A stretch of 64,000 nucleotides of DNA from Chromobacterium piscinae (GTDB taxonomy: Bacteria; Pseudomonadota; Gammaproteobacteria; Burkholderiales; Chromobacteriaceae), in the NCBI RefSeq assembly GCF_021129175.1, contig NZ_JAJOHV010000003.1, positions 1 through 64,000 of the forward strand, in the 5' to 3' direction. This document shows, piece by piece, positions 55,840 to 64,000 of the stretch. Position numbers and translations under genes: made by a program. How positions within the stretch are numbered: position 1 is the stretch's first letter; every line of letters begins with the position of its first letter. The notes below the pieces were generated by a model, which saw nothing but the letters and a program-made list of their open reading frames with translations, did no database searches and was not told where the DNA came from.

Positions 55840-56235
55840 TCAGGCTGGCTTGTTCATGTTCTGGAAGATTTTGCTCATCTTCTCTTCCATGGTGGCAGCG
55901 GTGAACGGTTTTACGATGTAGCCGCTGGCGCCGGCCATGGCTGCCTCAATGATGTTTTCTCTCTTGGCTTCGGCAGTAATCATCATGAACGGCAGATGCT
56001 TCAGCTGCGGGTCTGCCCGCACGGCCTTGAGGAGCTCGATACCCGTCATATTGGGCATGTTCCAATCGGAGACGACGAAGTCGAAGCTTTGGGTTTTCAG
56101 CTTATGCAACGCGACCTGGCCGTCTTCGGCCTCGTCGACGTTGGTAAAACCCAATTCTTTCAGCAGGTTGCGGACGATTCTGCGCATGGTGGAGAAGTCG
56201 TCCACGACCAGGAATCGCATATTCTTGTCTGACAT
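55840..56235 (-). CDS. cheY: Chemotaxis response regulator CheY
   Basis: This 131-residue single receiver domain controls flagellar rotation. The acidic pair D12-D13, phosphorylation site D57 (VVSDWNMP), T87 and K109 occupy the same numbers as in E. coli CheY, and [18 protein letters not shown] is close to it. It is followed by cheZ, so a CheY-P/CheZ pair is expected. AGGATA precedes the ATG. It is one of two cheY genes in the window and is the flagellar-type one. Confidence 0.95.
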   Translation of the reverse strand: MSDKNMRFLVVDDFSTMRRIVRNLLKELGFTNVDEAEDGQVALHKLKTQSFDFVVSDWNMPNMTGIELLKAVRADPQLKHLPFMMITAEAKRENIIEAAMAGASGYIVKPFTAATMEEKMSKIFQNMNKPA

Positions 56236-56286
56236 CGAGGTATATCCTAAATTATCTATGTTCCATCAAGGCGCACATTGTAGCGA

Positions 56287-57228
56287 CTACCTTTGCAGGA
56301 ATGGAATCAAAGTTTCTGCCAGTACGCCCGGGTCGAACTTGGCAACGTAGGAATCCACCCCGACACTGGAGCCCATCGCGCGGTTGGCGTTGGACGACAG
56401 CGACGAGTGCATGATCACCGGAATGCCCTTGAAGCGCTGATCGGATTTGATCAGCTTGGTCAGCACGTAGCCGTCCATTTCCGGCATTTCGGCATCCACC
56501 AGAATGATTTTCAGGTAGTCGTGCAGGCATTCTCCATCGGCCCAGTTTCGGCCAGCCAGTACCTGCAGGCGATCCCAGGCTTCCCGGCCGTTGGTCGCTT
56601 GCTGGAATTTGATGCCCATCTTTTCCAGCACGCCGGTGATTTCCTTGCGGGCCACCACCGAGTCGTCGACGAAGAAGATGTACTGGTCGATTTCTAGCTG
56701 GGCGGTGGGCACGTCGGGCAGCCGTGGCTCGCCGACTACGCTGGCCAGAATCTGCTCTACGTCCAGAATGGAAACCAGTTTGCCGTTTTCCAGTTCGGTG
56801 ACCGCGGTGATCAGGTTCTGATTGGTGCCGGCGGCCGCCATGATGTTTTCTGGCGCGCGCACCTTGTCCCAGTCGACACGGATGATGCGGTCAACCGAGT
56901 CAACCAGGAAGGCCTGGGTGCTTTTGTTGAACTCGGTGACGATCATCGTGTCGAACTTGCTGCCGCCGTGGTCATGGCCGATGAACTTGGCCAGCGAGAT
57001 CACCGGGATGATATTGCCGCGCAACGACAGCACGCCTTCCACCCCGAACGGCATATTGGGCGTCTTGGTGATGGTCGGCGTCTGCGAGACTTCGCGCACC
57101 TTGAACACATTGATGCCGAATGTTTCGCGCGTTCCCAGCGAGAACAGCAGAATCTCCATCTTGTTGGAGCCGGCTAGCTTGGTCCTGGCGTCAACACTGG
57201 CGAGCAAGGAGGCGTCGGTGCTAGGCAT
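56287..57228 (-). CDS. cheV: Chemotaxis coupling protein CheV (copy 1)
   Basis: This 313-residue protein joins a CheW-like coupling domain (about 1-165, FGINVFKVREVSQTP and GVLSLRGNIIPVISLAKF) to a receiver domain (about 175-313). The receiver has DD at the start (FFVDDSVVARKEI), the phospho-acceptor in ILVDAEMPEMDGY and a Lys in SYVAKF. CheV proteins link receptors to CheA and may buffer phosphate. It lies 51 bases upstream of cheY and 39 downstream of a second cheV. Confidence 0.93.
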   Translation of the reverse strand: MPSTDASLLASVDARTKLAGSNKMEILLFSLGTRETFGINVFKVREVSQTPTITKTPNMPFGVEGVLSLRGNIIPVISLAKFIGHDHGGSKFDTMIVTEFNKSTQAFLVDSVDRIIRVDWDKVRAPENIMAAAGTNQNLITAVTELENGKLVSILDVEQILASVVGEPRLPDVPTAQLEIDQYIFFVDDSVVARKEITGVLEKMGIKFQQATNGREAWDRLQVLAGRNWADGECLHDYLKIILVDAEMPEMDGYVLTKLIKSDQRFKGIPVIMHSSLSSNANRAMGSSVGVDSYVAKFDPGVLAETLIPFLQR

Positions 57229-57267
57229 GTCGTATCCCTATCCCTTGAAAATCTTGAAGAAGGCCTG

Positions 57268-58221
57268 TTAGTTGCTGGGTTCCAGTTTCAGCATCTGGCG
57301 CAGCTTGCTGGCGAGCTTCTGCGGTTCGAACTTCGATACGTAGGCGTCCACGCCGACGGATTCGCCCAGTTTTTGGTTGGACGAACCGGAAAGCGACGAG
57401 TGCATCAGCACTGGAATGCCGGCAAATCGCGGGTCGCTCTTGATCATCTTGGTCAGCATATAGCCGTCCATCTCAGGCATTTCCACGTCGGTCAGCACCA
57501 AGTGCAGCTCGTCGGACAGCTTGCGTCCGGCGGCCTCTGCTTGCTGGGCCATCTTCTGGAGGTCCTCCCAGCCGCGCATGCCGTTGATCGCCGAGGTATA
57601 GCGGATGTTCATTACTTCCAGCGTGCGTTCGATCTGCTTGCGGGCGACTGCGCTGTCGTCGGCGAAGAAGATACGGCGGTCTTCCTTGACCGGCTCAATA
57701 TTGATGAAGCTGTGGCCGTCGTCGATGATGCTGGTTTCCGCCAACACCTTTTCCACGTCCATCATCATCACCAGCGTGCCGTTGTCCAGCTCGGTGACGG
57801 CCGTCACCAGGCCGGCCATGCGGTTGGTGATCATGTCCGGCGGCACGCGCATCGCAGACCAGTCTAGACGCAGAATGGTGTCCACCGCTTCGACCAGAAA
57901 GCCCTGGGTATGGCCGTTGTACTCGGTGACGATCATGATTTCCGGCCGATTGCTGGTCACGATACCGGAGTATTTGGCCAAGTCGATCACGGGTACCAGC
58001 GCGCCACGCAGGCTGACCATGCCTTCCACCGAGGATGGCATTTCCGGAGCGGAGGTGATCTCCGGGGTGCGCATCACTTCGCGGACCTTGAATACGTTGA
58101 TACCAAAAATTTCTTTGCGACCAGTGCGCTGGTCATGCCCCAAGGAAAACAGAAGGATTTCCAGCTTGTTGGTGCCTGCCAGTTTGGTTCTGGCGTCGAT
58201 TTTTTTGAGAAGCTCTGACAC
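57268..58221 (-). CDS. cheV: Chemotaxis coupling protein CheV (copy 2)
   Basis: This 317-residue CheW-receiver fusion starts the leftward chemotaxis operon. CheW part: IFGINVFKVREVMRTPEIT and GMVSLRGALVPVIDLAKY. Receiver part: FFADDSAVARKQIERTL, VLTDVEMPEMDGYMLTKMI and AYVSKF. GTG 58221 was chosen because GGAGG lies five bases upstream; a GTG four codons earlier is an alternative. The two copies are homologous but clearly diverged, so the duplication is not recent. Promoters lie in the 168-bp gap to the divergent kinase gene. Confidence 0.92.
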   Translation of the reverse strand: MSELLKKIDARTKLAGTNKLEILLFSLGHDQRTGRKEIFGINVFKVREVMRTPEITSAPEMPSSVEGMVSLRGALVPVIDLAKYSGIVTSNRPEIMIVTEYNGHTQGFLVEAVDTILRLDWSAMRVPPDMITNRMAGLVTAVTELDNGTLVMMMDVEKVLAETSIIDDGHSFINIEPVKEDRRIFFADDSAVARKQIERTLEVMNIRYTSAINGMRGWEDLQKMAQQAEAAGRKLSDELHLVLTDVEMPEMDGYMLTKMIKSDPRFAGIPVLMHSSLSGSSNQKLGESVGVDAYVSKFEPQKLASKLRQMLKLEPSN

Positions 58222-58325
58222 AGAAACCTCCACAGCATCTTTTGGAATGGCGCACTACTTCCCTTTATACGCCAGATATTGGTTTTTCCCGTTTTTTTTT
58301 GCTCTTGGCGACGTCAACTGCATGT

Positions 58326-58341
58326 TGGCGCGCTATGGGCT
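58326..58341 (+). promoter_or_regulatory. Candidate sigma-54 promoter of the FlrB-like kinase
   Basis: TGGCGCG-N4-GGGCT keeps the GG-N10-GC core of the sigma-54 consensus (TGGCACG-N4-TTGCT) and lies 48 bases before the kinase start. FlrB genes in Vibrio are sigma-54 dependent, which fits, but two of the -12 bases differ. Confidence 0.4.
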
Positions 58342-58389
58342 GATCATTATCATACCGTTTAAGTGGTTTTTACAAATGACAGTGAAGCG

Positions 58390-59556
58390 ATGCCTACTAT
58401 GGTTTCAAGCCTGAAGGATCAGCAGCAGCTCGAGGCCGCGTTCGAGCAATTCAATGCGGTTTCTAGTCAACTCATTGATGCATATAGACAACTTGAGGTC
58501 CAGGTCAATGTTTTGAACGCCCAGTTGGATGAAGCGAACAGTCAGTTGCGAAAACAGCGCGACGAGAACGCCGAGCTCGCCGAACGACTGGCGTCGCTGC
58601 TCAAAATGCTGCCCGCAGGCGTGGTGGAGCTATCGCCAGAGGGTAAGGTGATCGCCGAGAATCTGGCAGCGGAGTCTCTGTTAAGTGGTTGTTATATAGG
58701 AGAGAAATGGGAGATTTTGCTGGAGAGACTGCTTAGTCAGGAGGCCGATGGAAGCTTCGCGCAGGGCGGCGATGGCGAGCCTAGGCGTTTGACGCTGCAG
58801 TATCAGGATCTGCCGGCGTCGGGTGGACGGATTGTGCTTATTCACGACGTGACTCGGCTGCATCAGCTCAATAGCGAGCTTGCCCAGCAGCAGAATCTGG
58901 CGTCGATGGGCAGCATGGCGGCATCTCTGGCGCATCAGCTGCGGACGCCGCTGGCCAGCGCGATGTTGTATACGGCCAACTTGAAGCAGGATATTCCCCG
59001 CCCGGAAGACCGGGCGCGCTTTGTCGACAAGAGCTTGGCGCGCATGCGCGCGTTGGAAGGTTTGATCCAGAACATGCTTGGGTTTGTGCGCGGTCAGGTT
59101 TCATCGCTGGAGACGGCGAAAGTGGCCCCGCTGCTGGAGGATGTTTGCGCGGTGTTGGCGCCGCAGTGTCATGACAAAGGTGTGTTTTTTGATTGCAATC
59201 TATCCGCCGAGTCTGCCATAACGGTCTTGATAGACCGCAAGGCGCTGCAGGGGGCGTTGATCAACCTGCTGGAGAATGCTTTGCAGTTTGCGCCGTCAGG
59301 AGGAAGGGTTGGCCTGGCGGTGGTGCAGGATGGCGATGACGTCGTATTCTGCGTAGACGACGATGGCCCAGGAGTGGACGAGGCGGTCCGAGAGCGGATT
59401 TTCGAACCGTTCTTCACTCAGCGGCCCGGCGGAACGGGCCTGGGGCTGGCGATCGTGAAGAAGGTGGCTGAAGAGCTGGGGGGAAGTGTACGTTGTTACA
59501 ATAAGGTGGCGGGCGGTGCCTGTTTCGAATTGAGGCTGCCGGCATCTCCGGCGTGA
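58390..59556 (+). CDS. FlrB/FleS-like sensor histidine kinase
   Basis: This is a 388-residue cytoplasmic kinase without membrane helices. A coiled coil (about 5-75) and a PAS-like segment (76-160, MLPAGVVELSPEGKVIAENLAAESLL) precede the dimerisation helix LASMGSMAASLAHQLRTPLASAMLY, with the phospho-His in AHQLRTPL, the FlrB/FleS signature. The ATPase domain has LLENALQFA, DDDGPGV and GTGLGLAIVKK. The ATG at 58390 was chosen; a GTG upstream is possible. Its usual partner FlrC/FleR is not adjacent, and a STAS gene follows instead. It probably controls late flagellar genes. Confidence 0.85.
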   Translation: MPTMVSSLKDQQQLEAAFEQFNAVSSQLIDAYRQLEVQVNVLNAQLDEANSQLRKQRDENAELAERLASLLKMLPAGVVELSPEGKVIAENLAAESLLSGCYIGEKWEILLERLLSQEADGSFAQGGDGEPRRLTLQYQDLPASGGRIVLIHDVTRLHQLNSELAQQQNLASMGSMAASLAHQLRTPLASAMLYTANLKQDIPRPEDRARFVDKSLARMRALEGLIQNMLGFVRGQVSSLETAKVAPLLEDVCAVLAPQCHDKGVFFDCNLSAESAITVLIDRKALQGALINLLENALQFAPSGGRVGLAVVQDGDDVVFCVDDDGPGVDEAVRERIFEPFFTQRPGGTGLGLAIVKKVAEELGGSVRCYNKVAGGACFELRLPASPA

Positions 59557-59612
59557 TGCCGGATGCGTCCGTTCAATTTGTCAGCGAACCTAAGGAAAGC
59601 CGAGGACCAGTG

Positions 59613-59927
59613 ATGAGACCGATAGTCAAAGTCGAGGGGAATGTCGGGAAGATGGTGCTGATTGGGCAGTTTGATTTCAACCTGCACAAGGAATTCCGAC
59701 AAGCCAGCCAGGAACTGCTGGACACGCCCGATGTGCAGGAAATCCAGGTCGATTTCGATCAGGTGCCGTTTCTTGACAGCTCTGCGTTGGGCATGCTGCT
59801 GCTGTTGAAGGAGCGGGCTGCGGGACAGAAGAAAACGATGGTGCTGGTCAATTGCCGGGAGGCGGTGATGCAGGTTTTCGAGATCGCCTGCTTCAACAAG
59901 ATGTTCACGATTCGGCCTGCTGCCTGA
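59613..59927 (+). CDS. STAS-domain anti-anti-sigma-like protein
   Basis: This is a 104-residue single STAS domain. VDFDQVPFLDSSALGMLLLLKE contains the regulatory serine (S57), equivalent to the phosphorylated Ser of SpoIIAA. Such proteins often sit at the head of chemotaxis clusters and take part in partner-switching. No anti-sigma kinase or PP2C phosphatase is in the window. It starts 56 bases after the kinase gene with GAGGA upstream, and a terminator hairpin follows. Confidence 0.9.
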   Translation: MRPIVKVEGNVGKMVLIGQFDFNLHKEFRQASQELLDTPDVQEIQVDFDQVPFLDSSALGMLLLLKERAAGQKKTMVLVNCREAVMQVFEIACFNKMFTIRPAA

Positions 59928-60444
59928 ACATGAGCGTTGCTTGCGCCGCCGTCGGCATGCTCGCGCGGCGCGCGAGCTTATCTTCCAAGTTTTAGCCCGG
60001 TTCGGCTCTTGGTCAGAGGCGCTTTCGGCGCGGCCAAAGCGTTCCCTCCGGCCGCGGACTTGCGGCTTTGCTTTTGCCGAGGTTTTTTTGCCCATCGCTG
60101 AGGCATGCGATCTACGTAAAACGCTTGATTTTAAGCGCCTGTTGCTTGATTCGTCCGCATTTATGGTTGATCACGTAATAAAGGCGGCAGTGGGCATGAT
60201 GCGCTCGAGCCAACCGGCCATGGCTGCGGATGAATGGGCCATCTCGATGGCGCTGGGTCGATCTTTCTTTGAATATTAATGACGTCGAGCTGGCGTTTCC
60301 GCCTACCTAGCCTGGAGGTCGCCGGCAGATTCCAGACTGGGGACGCTCCCGATGCTTGGTTGCGTCGGCATGGTCGGTTCGTTGGAGGCCATGCGAGTAG
60401 GGCCATGTGTATGTCAATAGGAGTCTCTCGATAACGGGAACGCC
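59928..60444. other. 517-base intergenic region before the second chemotaxis operon
   Basis: This holds the terminator at 59959-59984 and then about 460 bases without a supported gene. A frame at 59941-60279 (TTG start, no ribosome site) has no domain and is rejected. The hairpin CGCTTGATTTTAAGCG lies near 60121. The promoter of cheY-cheA-cheW-mcp should be in this region; no good sigma-28 or sigma-54 match was found. Confidence 0.5.
59959..59984 (+). terminator. Terminator after the STAS gene
   Basis: GCTCGCGC-GGC-GCGCGAGC is a perfect 8-bp stem with a triloop, followed by TTATCTT. It separates the kinase-STAS transcript from the next chemotaxis operon. Confidence 0.7.
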
Positions 60445-60810
60445 ATGTCTAAGAAAATTCTCACGGTGGACGATTCCGCATCGATTCGCCAGATGGTCAG
60501 CTTCACGCTAAAGAGCGCCGGGTATGACGTGGCCGAAGCTGCCGACGGTAACGCGGGCTTGAGCAAGGCGCAGGGCATGCAGTTCGATCTGGTTCTGACC
60601 GACCAGAACATGCCGGGTATGGATGGGCTGACGCTGATCCGTTCGCTGCGCAAGCAACCCTCCTACAATGCCACTCCCATTCTCATGTTGACCACCGAAT
60701 CCAGCGACCAGATGAAGGCGTTGGGCAGAGCCGCGGGCGCCTCAGGCTGGCTGGTCAAGCCATTCGATCCGCAAAAACTGCTGGACGTTGTGAAGCGCCT
60801 GGTTGGCTAA
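60445..60810 (+). CDS. cheY: CheY-like response regulator of the second chemotaxis cluster
   Basis: This is a 121-residue single receiver. D9-D10 acidic pair, phospho-acceptor D53 (LVLTDQNMPGMDG), T83/T84 and K105 are all present. It differs clearly from the first CheY and resembles those encoded directly upstream of cheA in methyl-accepting clusters. ATAGGAG lies about 23 bases before the ATG, so the ribosome site is not ideal. It is followed by cheA, cheW and an MCP gene and is probably phosphorylated by that CheA. Confidence 0.93.
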   Translation: MSKKILTVDDSASIRQMVSFTLKSAGYDVAEAADGNAGLSKAQGMQFDLVLTDQNMPGMDGLTLIRSLRKQPSYNATPILMLTTESSDQMKALGRAAGASGWLVKPFDPQKLLDVVKRLVG

Positions 60811-60837
60811 CCCGGCCATTGCCAAGAGGGGACGATT

Positions 60838-63093
60838 GTGACGATCGATATGTCCCAGTTTCACCAGGTATTTTTCGACGAGGCGGAGGAACATCTGGCC
60901 ACGATGGAATCGCTTCTTTTGGCGATGGATGTGGCTCAGCCCGAACAAGAAGATCTTCATGCGATATTCCGCGCCGCCCATTCGATCAAGGGCGGCGCCG
61001 CCACTTTCGGCTTTACCGAAATGGCCGAACTGACCCATGTGCAGGAAAACCTGTTGGACAGGGTGCGCAAAGGGGCGATGGGACTGACCGCGGAGATGGT
61101 GGATGCTTTTCTACAGGCGAAAGACGCGCTGCAGGCGATGCTCGCCGCGTACAAGAACGGCGAGGTGCTGGACGGAGAGCAGCGGGAGGAGATCCAGCGG
61201 CGGCTGGAGGAAATCGAAAGCCAGGCGACGGATTGCGGTGCCCTCGCGCTTGAGCAGGATATTCCCCAGGAGGCAGCGTCGCTGTGGACGTTGTTTCTCG
61301 AGTTGACGCCCTTTGCCAGCCAGGATATCCGTCCTCTGCTGGCGAACCTGGCGGCGCAGGGAGATCTGACCATCGTTCAAGAGGGCCGGCTGGATGACGA
61401 GCTGCCCTGGGTGGCAGTGTTCACGTCGTCTTTGGCTGCGGACGAGGTCGCCGAGTCGCTGGCGTTCACGCTGGCGGCGGAACAGTTCAGGGTCAGCGTG
61501 GACCGTGGCGGCGAAGGCGGGGACGCATACGGTTTTTTCCTGCCGGACGACCGAGTGGAGCCGGGCGGGCGCGGGCTGCCGGGGCACGTCTCCTATATGG
61601 ATGACGATGGCGGCTTCGGCTTGTTCGAGCCGCTGCCCGGATTGGATGCGCCTGGCGAGGATGCCGGATCGCGGAGGTTGGCGCAGATGGAGCAGGATGG
61701 CAGCTTCGGTTTGTTCGAACCGCGGGCCTGCCCGGAGGGAAGCGGAGCGAAGGATGTAGAAGGCGATGGCTTCGGCTTGTTCGGCGGCGCGCCTGGCGTG
61801 GGCGCCGCAAAGGAGTCTGATGCCGCATCGCCGGAGGCGAAACCGGCCGCGTCGGCGCGCCCGCAGCCGGACAAGGGCGCTGCGGCGGCGGGCGAGAATT
61901 CGATCCGGGTCAATATCGAGAAAGTCGACATGCTGCTGAACTTGGTGGGCGAGCTGGTGATTACCCAGTCCATGTTGATGCAGTCCGGCAGCGCGCTGGA
62001 CCCGGTGGAGCATGAGCGCTTGCTCAATGGCATCAGTTCCCTGCAGCGCAACTCGCGCGAATTGCAGGAGGCCGTGATGTCCATCCGCATGACGCCGATC
62101 GCCTTTGTGTTCAATCGTTTTCCGCGCGTAGTCCGCGATCTGGCGGGCAAGCTGGGGAAGCAGATCGATCTGAAAATGGTGGGAGAGAACACCGAGCTGG
62201 ACAAAGGCTTCATCGAAAAACTATCTGATCCTTTGACCCACCTGGTGCGAAACAGCCTGGACCACGGCATCGAGTCGCCGGACGCGCGGGTGGCCAAGGG
62301 CAAGCCGCCAGCCGGGCGGCTGACGCTACGAGCCTTCCATCAAGGCGGCAGCATCGTGATCGAGGTAAGCGACGACGGTGCGGGACTCAACCGCGAACGC
62401 ATCCTGGCCAAGGCGCGCGAGCGGGGCATGCCGGTCAGCGACAATATGTCCGATGCCGAAGTGTGGGGGCTGATCTTCGAGGCGGGCTTTTCCACTGCGG
62501 CCGAGGTGACCGACGTGTCCGGCCGCGGCGTGGGCATGGACGTGGTCAAGCGCAATATCCAGAACATGGGCGGCCGGATCGAGATCGACTCCATGGCCGA
62601 CGTCGGCACCACGATGAGCATACGCCTGCCGTTGACGCTGGCGATCATGGACGGCATGTCGGTGAGGGTCGGGCACGAGATTTACGTGTTGCCGCTGGGT
62701 TTCATCCTGGAGTCGCTGCAGCCGGAGCCGGCGGCGATCAAGACGGTGGCCGGGCGCGGCGAGGTGGTGCACATCCGCGGCGAATACTTGCCCATCGTCG
62801 CGCTGGGGCGGTATTTCAATGTGGGCACGGCCAGGCAGCGGGCTGACGAGGGCATTCTGGTAATCGTGGAGGCGTCCGGCGCCAGGGTGGCCTTGCTGGT
62901 GGACGATCTGATCGGGCAGCAGCAGTTCGTGGTCAAGAATCTGGAAACCAACTACCGCAAGGTGGATGGCTTGTCCGGTGCCACGATACTGGGGGATGGA
63001 CAGGTGGCGCTAATCCTCGACATCTCCACGATAGCCCGCAGCAATGGCGGCTCGCGCGGATCGGCCGCGCAGATGGCGGCCATCGTCGAATGA
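60838..63093 (+). CDS. cheA: Chemotaxis histidine kinase CheA, second cluster, with repeated GFGLF motifs
   Basis: This is a 751-residue kinase. P1 has the phospho-His48 ([15 protein letters not shown]). The P2-like part (about 145-228) is followed by a flexible linker holding four aromatic-glycine motifs: YGFF (231-234), GFGLFEP (259-265), SFGLFEP (289-295) and GFGLFGG (311-317). P3-P5 then show [24 protein letters not shown] and [12 protein letters not shown] and a CheW-like end. The GTG start has AGAGGGGA upstream; ATG 60850 is the alternative. It is followed by cheW and an MCP gene. Confidence 0.95.
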   Translation: MTIDMSQFHQVFFDEAEEHLATMESLLLAMDVAQPEQEDLHAIFRAAHSIKGGAATFGFTEMAELTHVQENLLDRVRKGAMGLTAEMVDAFLQAKDALQAMLAAYKNGEVLDGEQREEIQRRLEEIESQATDCGALALEQDIPQEAASLWTLFLELTPFASQDIRPLLANLAAQGDLTIVQEGRLDDELPWVAVFTSSLAADEVAESLAFTLAAEQFRVSVDRGGEGGDAYGFFLPDDRVEPGGRGLPGHVSYMDDDGGFGLFEPLPGLDAPGEDAGSRRLAQMEQDGSFGLFEPRACPEGSGAKDVEGDGFGLFGGAPGVGAAKESDAASPEAKPAASARPQPDKGAAAAGENSIRVNIEKVDMLLNLVGELVITQSMLMQSGSALDPVEHERLLNGISSLQRNSRELQEAVMSIRMTPIAFVFNRFPRVVRDLAGKLGKQIDLKMVGENTELDKGFIEKLSDPLTHLVRNSLDHGIESPDARVAKGKPPAGRLTLRAFHQGGSIVIEVSDDGAGLNRERILAKARERGMPVSDNMSDAEVWGLIFEAGFSTAAEVTDVSGRGVGMDVVKRNIQNMGGRIEIDSMADVGTTMSIRLPLTLAIMDGMSVRVGHEIYVLPLGFILESLQPEPAAIKTVAGRGEVVHIRGEYLPIVALGRYFNVGTARQRADEGILVIVEASGARVALLVDDLIGQQQFVVKNLETNYRKVDGLSGATILGDGQVALILDISTIARSNGGSRGSAAQMAAIVE

Positions 63094-63109
63094 CAGCCGG
63101 AGACGAGAT

Positions 63110-63610
63110 ATGCAACTGGACAATCTGAGCGATGCCCAGGCGAGGGGTGAAGGAGCCCGGGAGCTGCTGGTGTTCACGCTGGGCGACGAGGAGTATGGGC
63201 TAGACATCCTCAAAGTGCAGGAGATACGCGGCTACGACACGGTCACCCGCATCGCCAACGCGCCGGAGTTCATCAAGGGCGTGATCAATCTGCGCGGCAG
63301 CATCGTGCCCATCGTCGATCTGCGCCTCAAGTTCGGCCTGGGCGAACCGCATTACAACGAATTCACCGTGGTGATCATCCTCAATATCGGCAAGCGCACG
63401 GTCGGCATCGTGGTGGACGGCGTGTCCGATGTGATCCAGTTGAGCGAGGAAGCCATGCGCGCGCCGCCGGAATTCGGCTCCACCGTCGATACCGCTTATA
63501 TCGAGGGGCTGGGCACGGTGGGGGAGCAGATGATCATCGTTGTCGATATCGAGCGTCTGATGCGCAGCGAGGAAATGGCGCTGACCGACGAAGTGGCTGC
63601 CCGGGCCTGA
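63110..63610 (+). CDS. cheW: Chemotaxis coupling protein CheW
   Basis: This 166-residue adapter links the receptor to CheA. The body has [30 protein letters not shown], then [21 protein letters not shown], and [14 protein letters not shown], the full CheW pattern. ATG 63110 follows GGAG; an upstream frame overlaps the cheA end and is not used. It lies 16 bases after cheA and 27 before the MCP gene. Confidence 0.96.
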   Translation: MQLDNLSDAQARGEGARELLVFTLGDEEYGLDILKVQEIRGYDTVTRIANAPEFIKGVINLRGSIVPIVDLRLKFGLGEPHYNEFTVVIILNIGKRTVGIVVDGVSDVIQLSEEAMRAPPEFGSTVDTAYIEGLGTVGEQMIIVVDIERLMRSEEMALTDEVAARA

Positions 63611-63637
63611 GGCCGGGTACCGAGTAGGGAGGAGAGC

Positions 63638-64000
63638 ATGAGCGACATCAAGTTGAAGCAGCAGTTGACGCTGGGTATCGGCTTGCTGATGGTGGCGATG
63701 GCGGCTGCCCTGTATCTCGCCCAGGCGCAGTTGCATCGCCTGCAGGGCGCGGCCGACGATCTGGCCGGCGGCCAGGCGGCCCGGATCAGTCAGTTGGCGC
63801 TGGCCGGCCAGGCCCAGCAGGCATCGCAGCTGCTGGTGAGGCAGCTGGGCGGCTTGTTGCCCGAGGCCGCGCTGCCGGCGCAGCGCGCGGCTCAAGCGCC
63901 GCTGGACAATGCGCTGGACGGCGTGACCGGGCGTCTCAACAGCCTGTCGGCGCATGCTTCTGCCGACGCCAAGGCGCGGCTGGACGCCGCCCGCAATCTC
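63638..64000 (+). CDS. Methyl-accepting chemotaxis protein, N-terminal part
   Basis: These are the first 121 codons of a chemoreceptor, running off the window. One transmembrane helix (about 9-28, LTLGIGLLMVAMAAALYLAQ) is followed by a periplasmic, Ala/Gln/Leu-rich helical sensor region of the four-helix-bundle type. The signalling hairpin and methylation sites are beyond the edge. GGGAGGAG precedes the ATG. Placement directly after cheY-cheA-cheW indicates the receptor of this second array. Confidence 0.85.
   Translation, partial: MSDIKLKQQLTLGIGLLMVAMAAALYLAQAQLHRLQGAADDLAGGQAARISQLALAGQAQQASQLLVRQLGGLLPEAALPAQRAAQAPLDNALDGVTGRLNSLSAHASADAKARLDAARNL

Noticed and set aside
59941-60279. A 112-codon frame in the gap before the second cheY
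   Set aside because: TTG start without a ribosome site, begins inside the terminator hairpin, and shows no domain or conserved pattern.

Overview
The window is a high-GC (roughly two-thirds G+C) chromosomal segment. It most likely comes from a betaproteobacterium of the order Neisseriales, close to Chromobacterium. This is inferred from the style of the proteins, the quinol-type NO reductase with an NsrR regulon, the TfoX-TadA fusion, the pyrG-eno-ftsB block and two separate chemotaxis loci. No mobile element, CRISPR array, rRNA or tRNA gene was seen. The amidase gene at the left edge and the chemoreceptor gene at the right edge are cut by the window.

Left third (1-21900): stress, metal and nitrogen-oxide accessory genes, each with visible operators. 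A partial amidase gene diverges from a TetR gene across two palindromic operators. A nemR/nfsA/nemA electrophile-detoxification locus has two NemR-type boxes. A secreted metallophosphoesterase gene is paired with a cupredoxin gene. An rcnR/rcnA nickel-cobalt efflux pair diverges over two RcnR boxes. Next is an NO-defence regulon: quinol NO reductase, flavohemoglobin and nsrR, with NsrR-like palindromes upstream of both enzymes. Between these lie a secreted glucoamylase and an AA10 LPMO-like protein without a signal peptide. Small transporters, a LysR-photolyase pair, an AraC regulator and an EamA transporter follow.

Middle (21900-43700): a divergent Nramp-family transporter next to mgtC looks like a magnesium module. 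It is followed by class I fumarase, a methyltransferase, DUF2721, L,D-transpeptidase and tadA. A Ser/Ala-rich protein has a sigma-28-like promoter. Then come the yqjDEK-like membrane genes, two MFS transporters with a LysR regulator, and a lower-GC block encoding a periplasmic binding protein, a diguanylate cyclase and a tannase-like esterase beside the 3' end of guaA. guaA, smpB, ratA and rnfH are housekeeping.

Right third (43700-64000): a second diguanylate cyclase, ftsB, eno, pyrG, rpmB-rpmG and tsaB-rimI-udg. A leftward chemotaxis operon (two cheV, cheY, cheZ, cheA, then an EAL/HDOD gene) is followed by a rightward one: an FlrB-like kinase, a STAS protein, then cheY, cheA, cheW and an MCP. 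The first resembles a flagellar chemotaxis set with a CheZ phosphatase. The second is a separate array whose CheA carries four short aromatic-glycine repeats in its linker.
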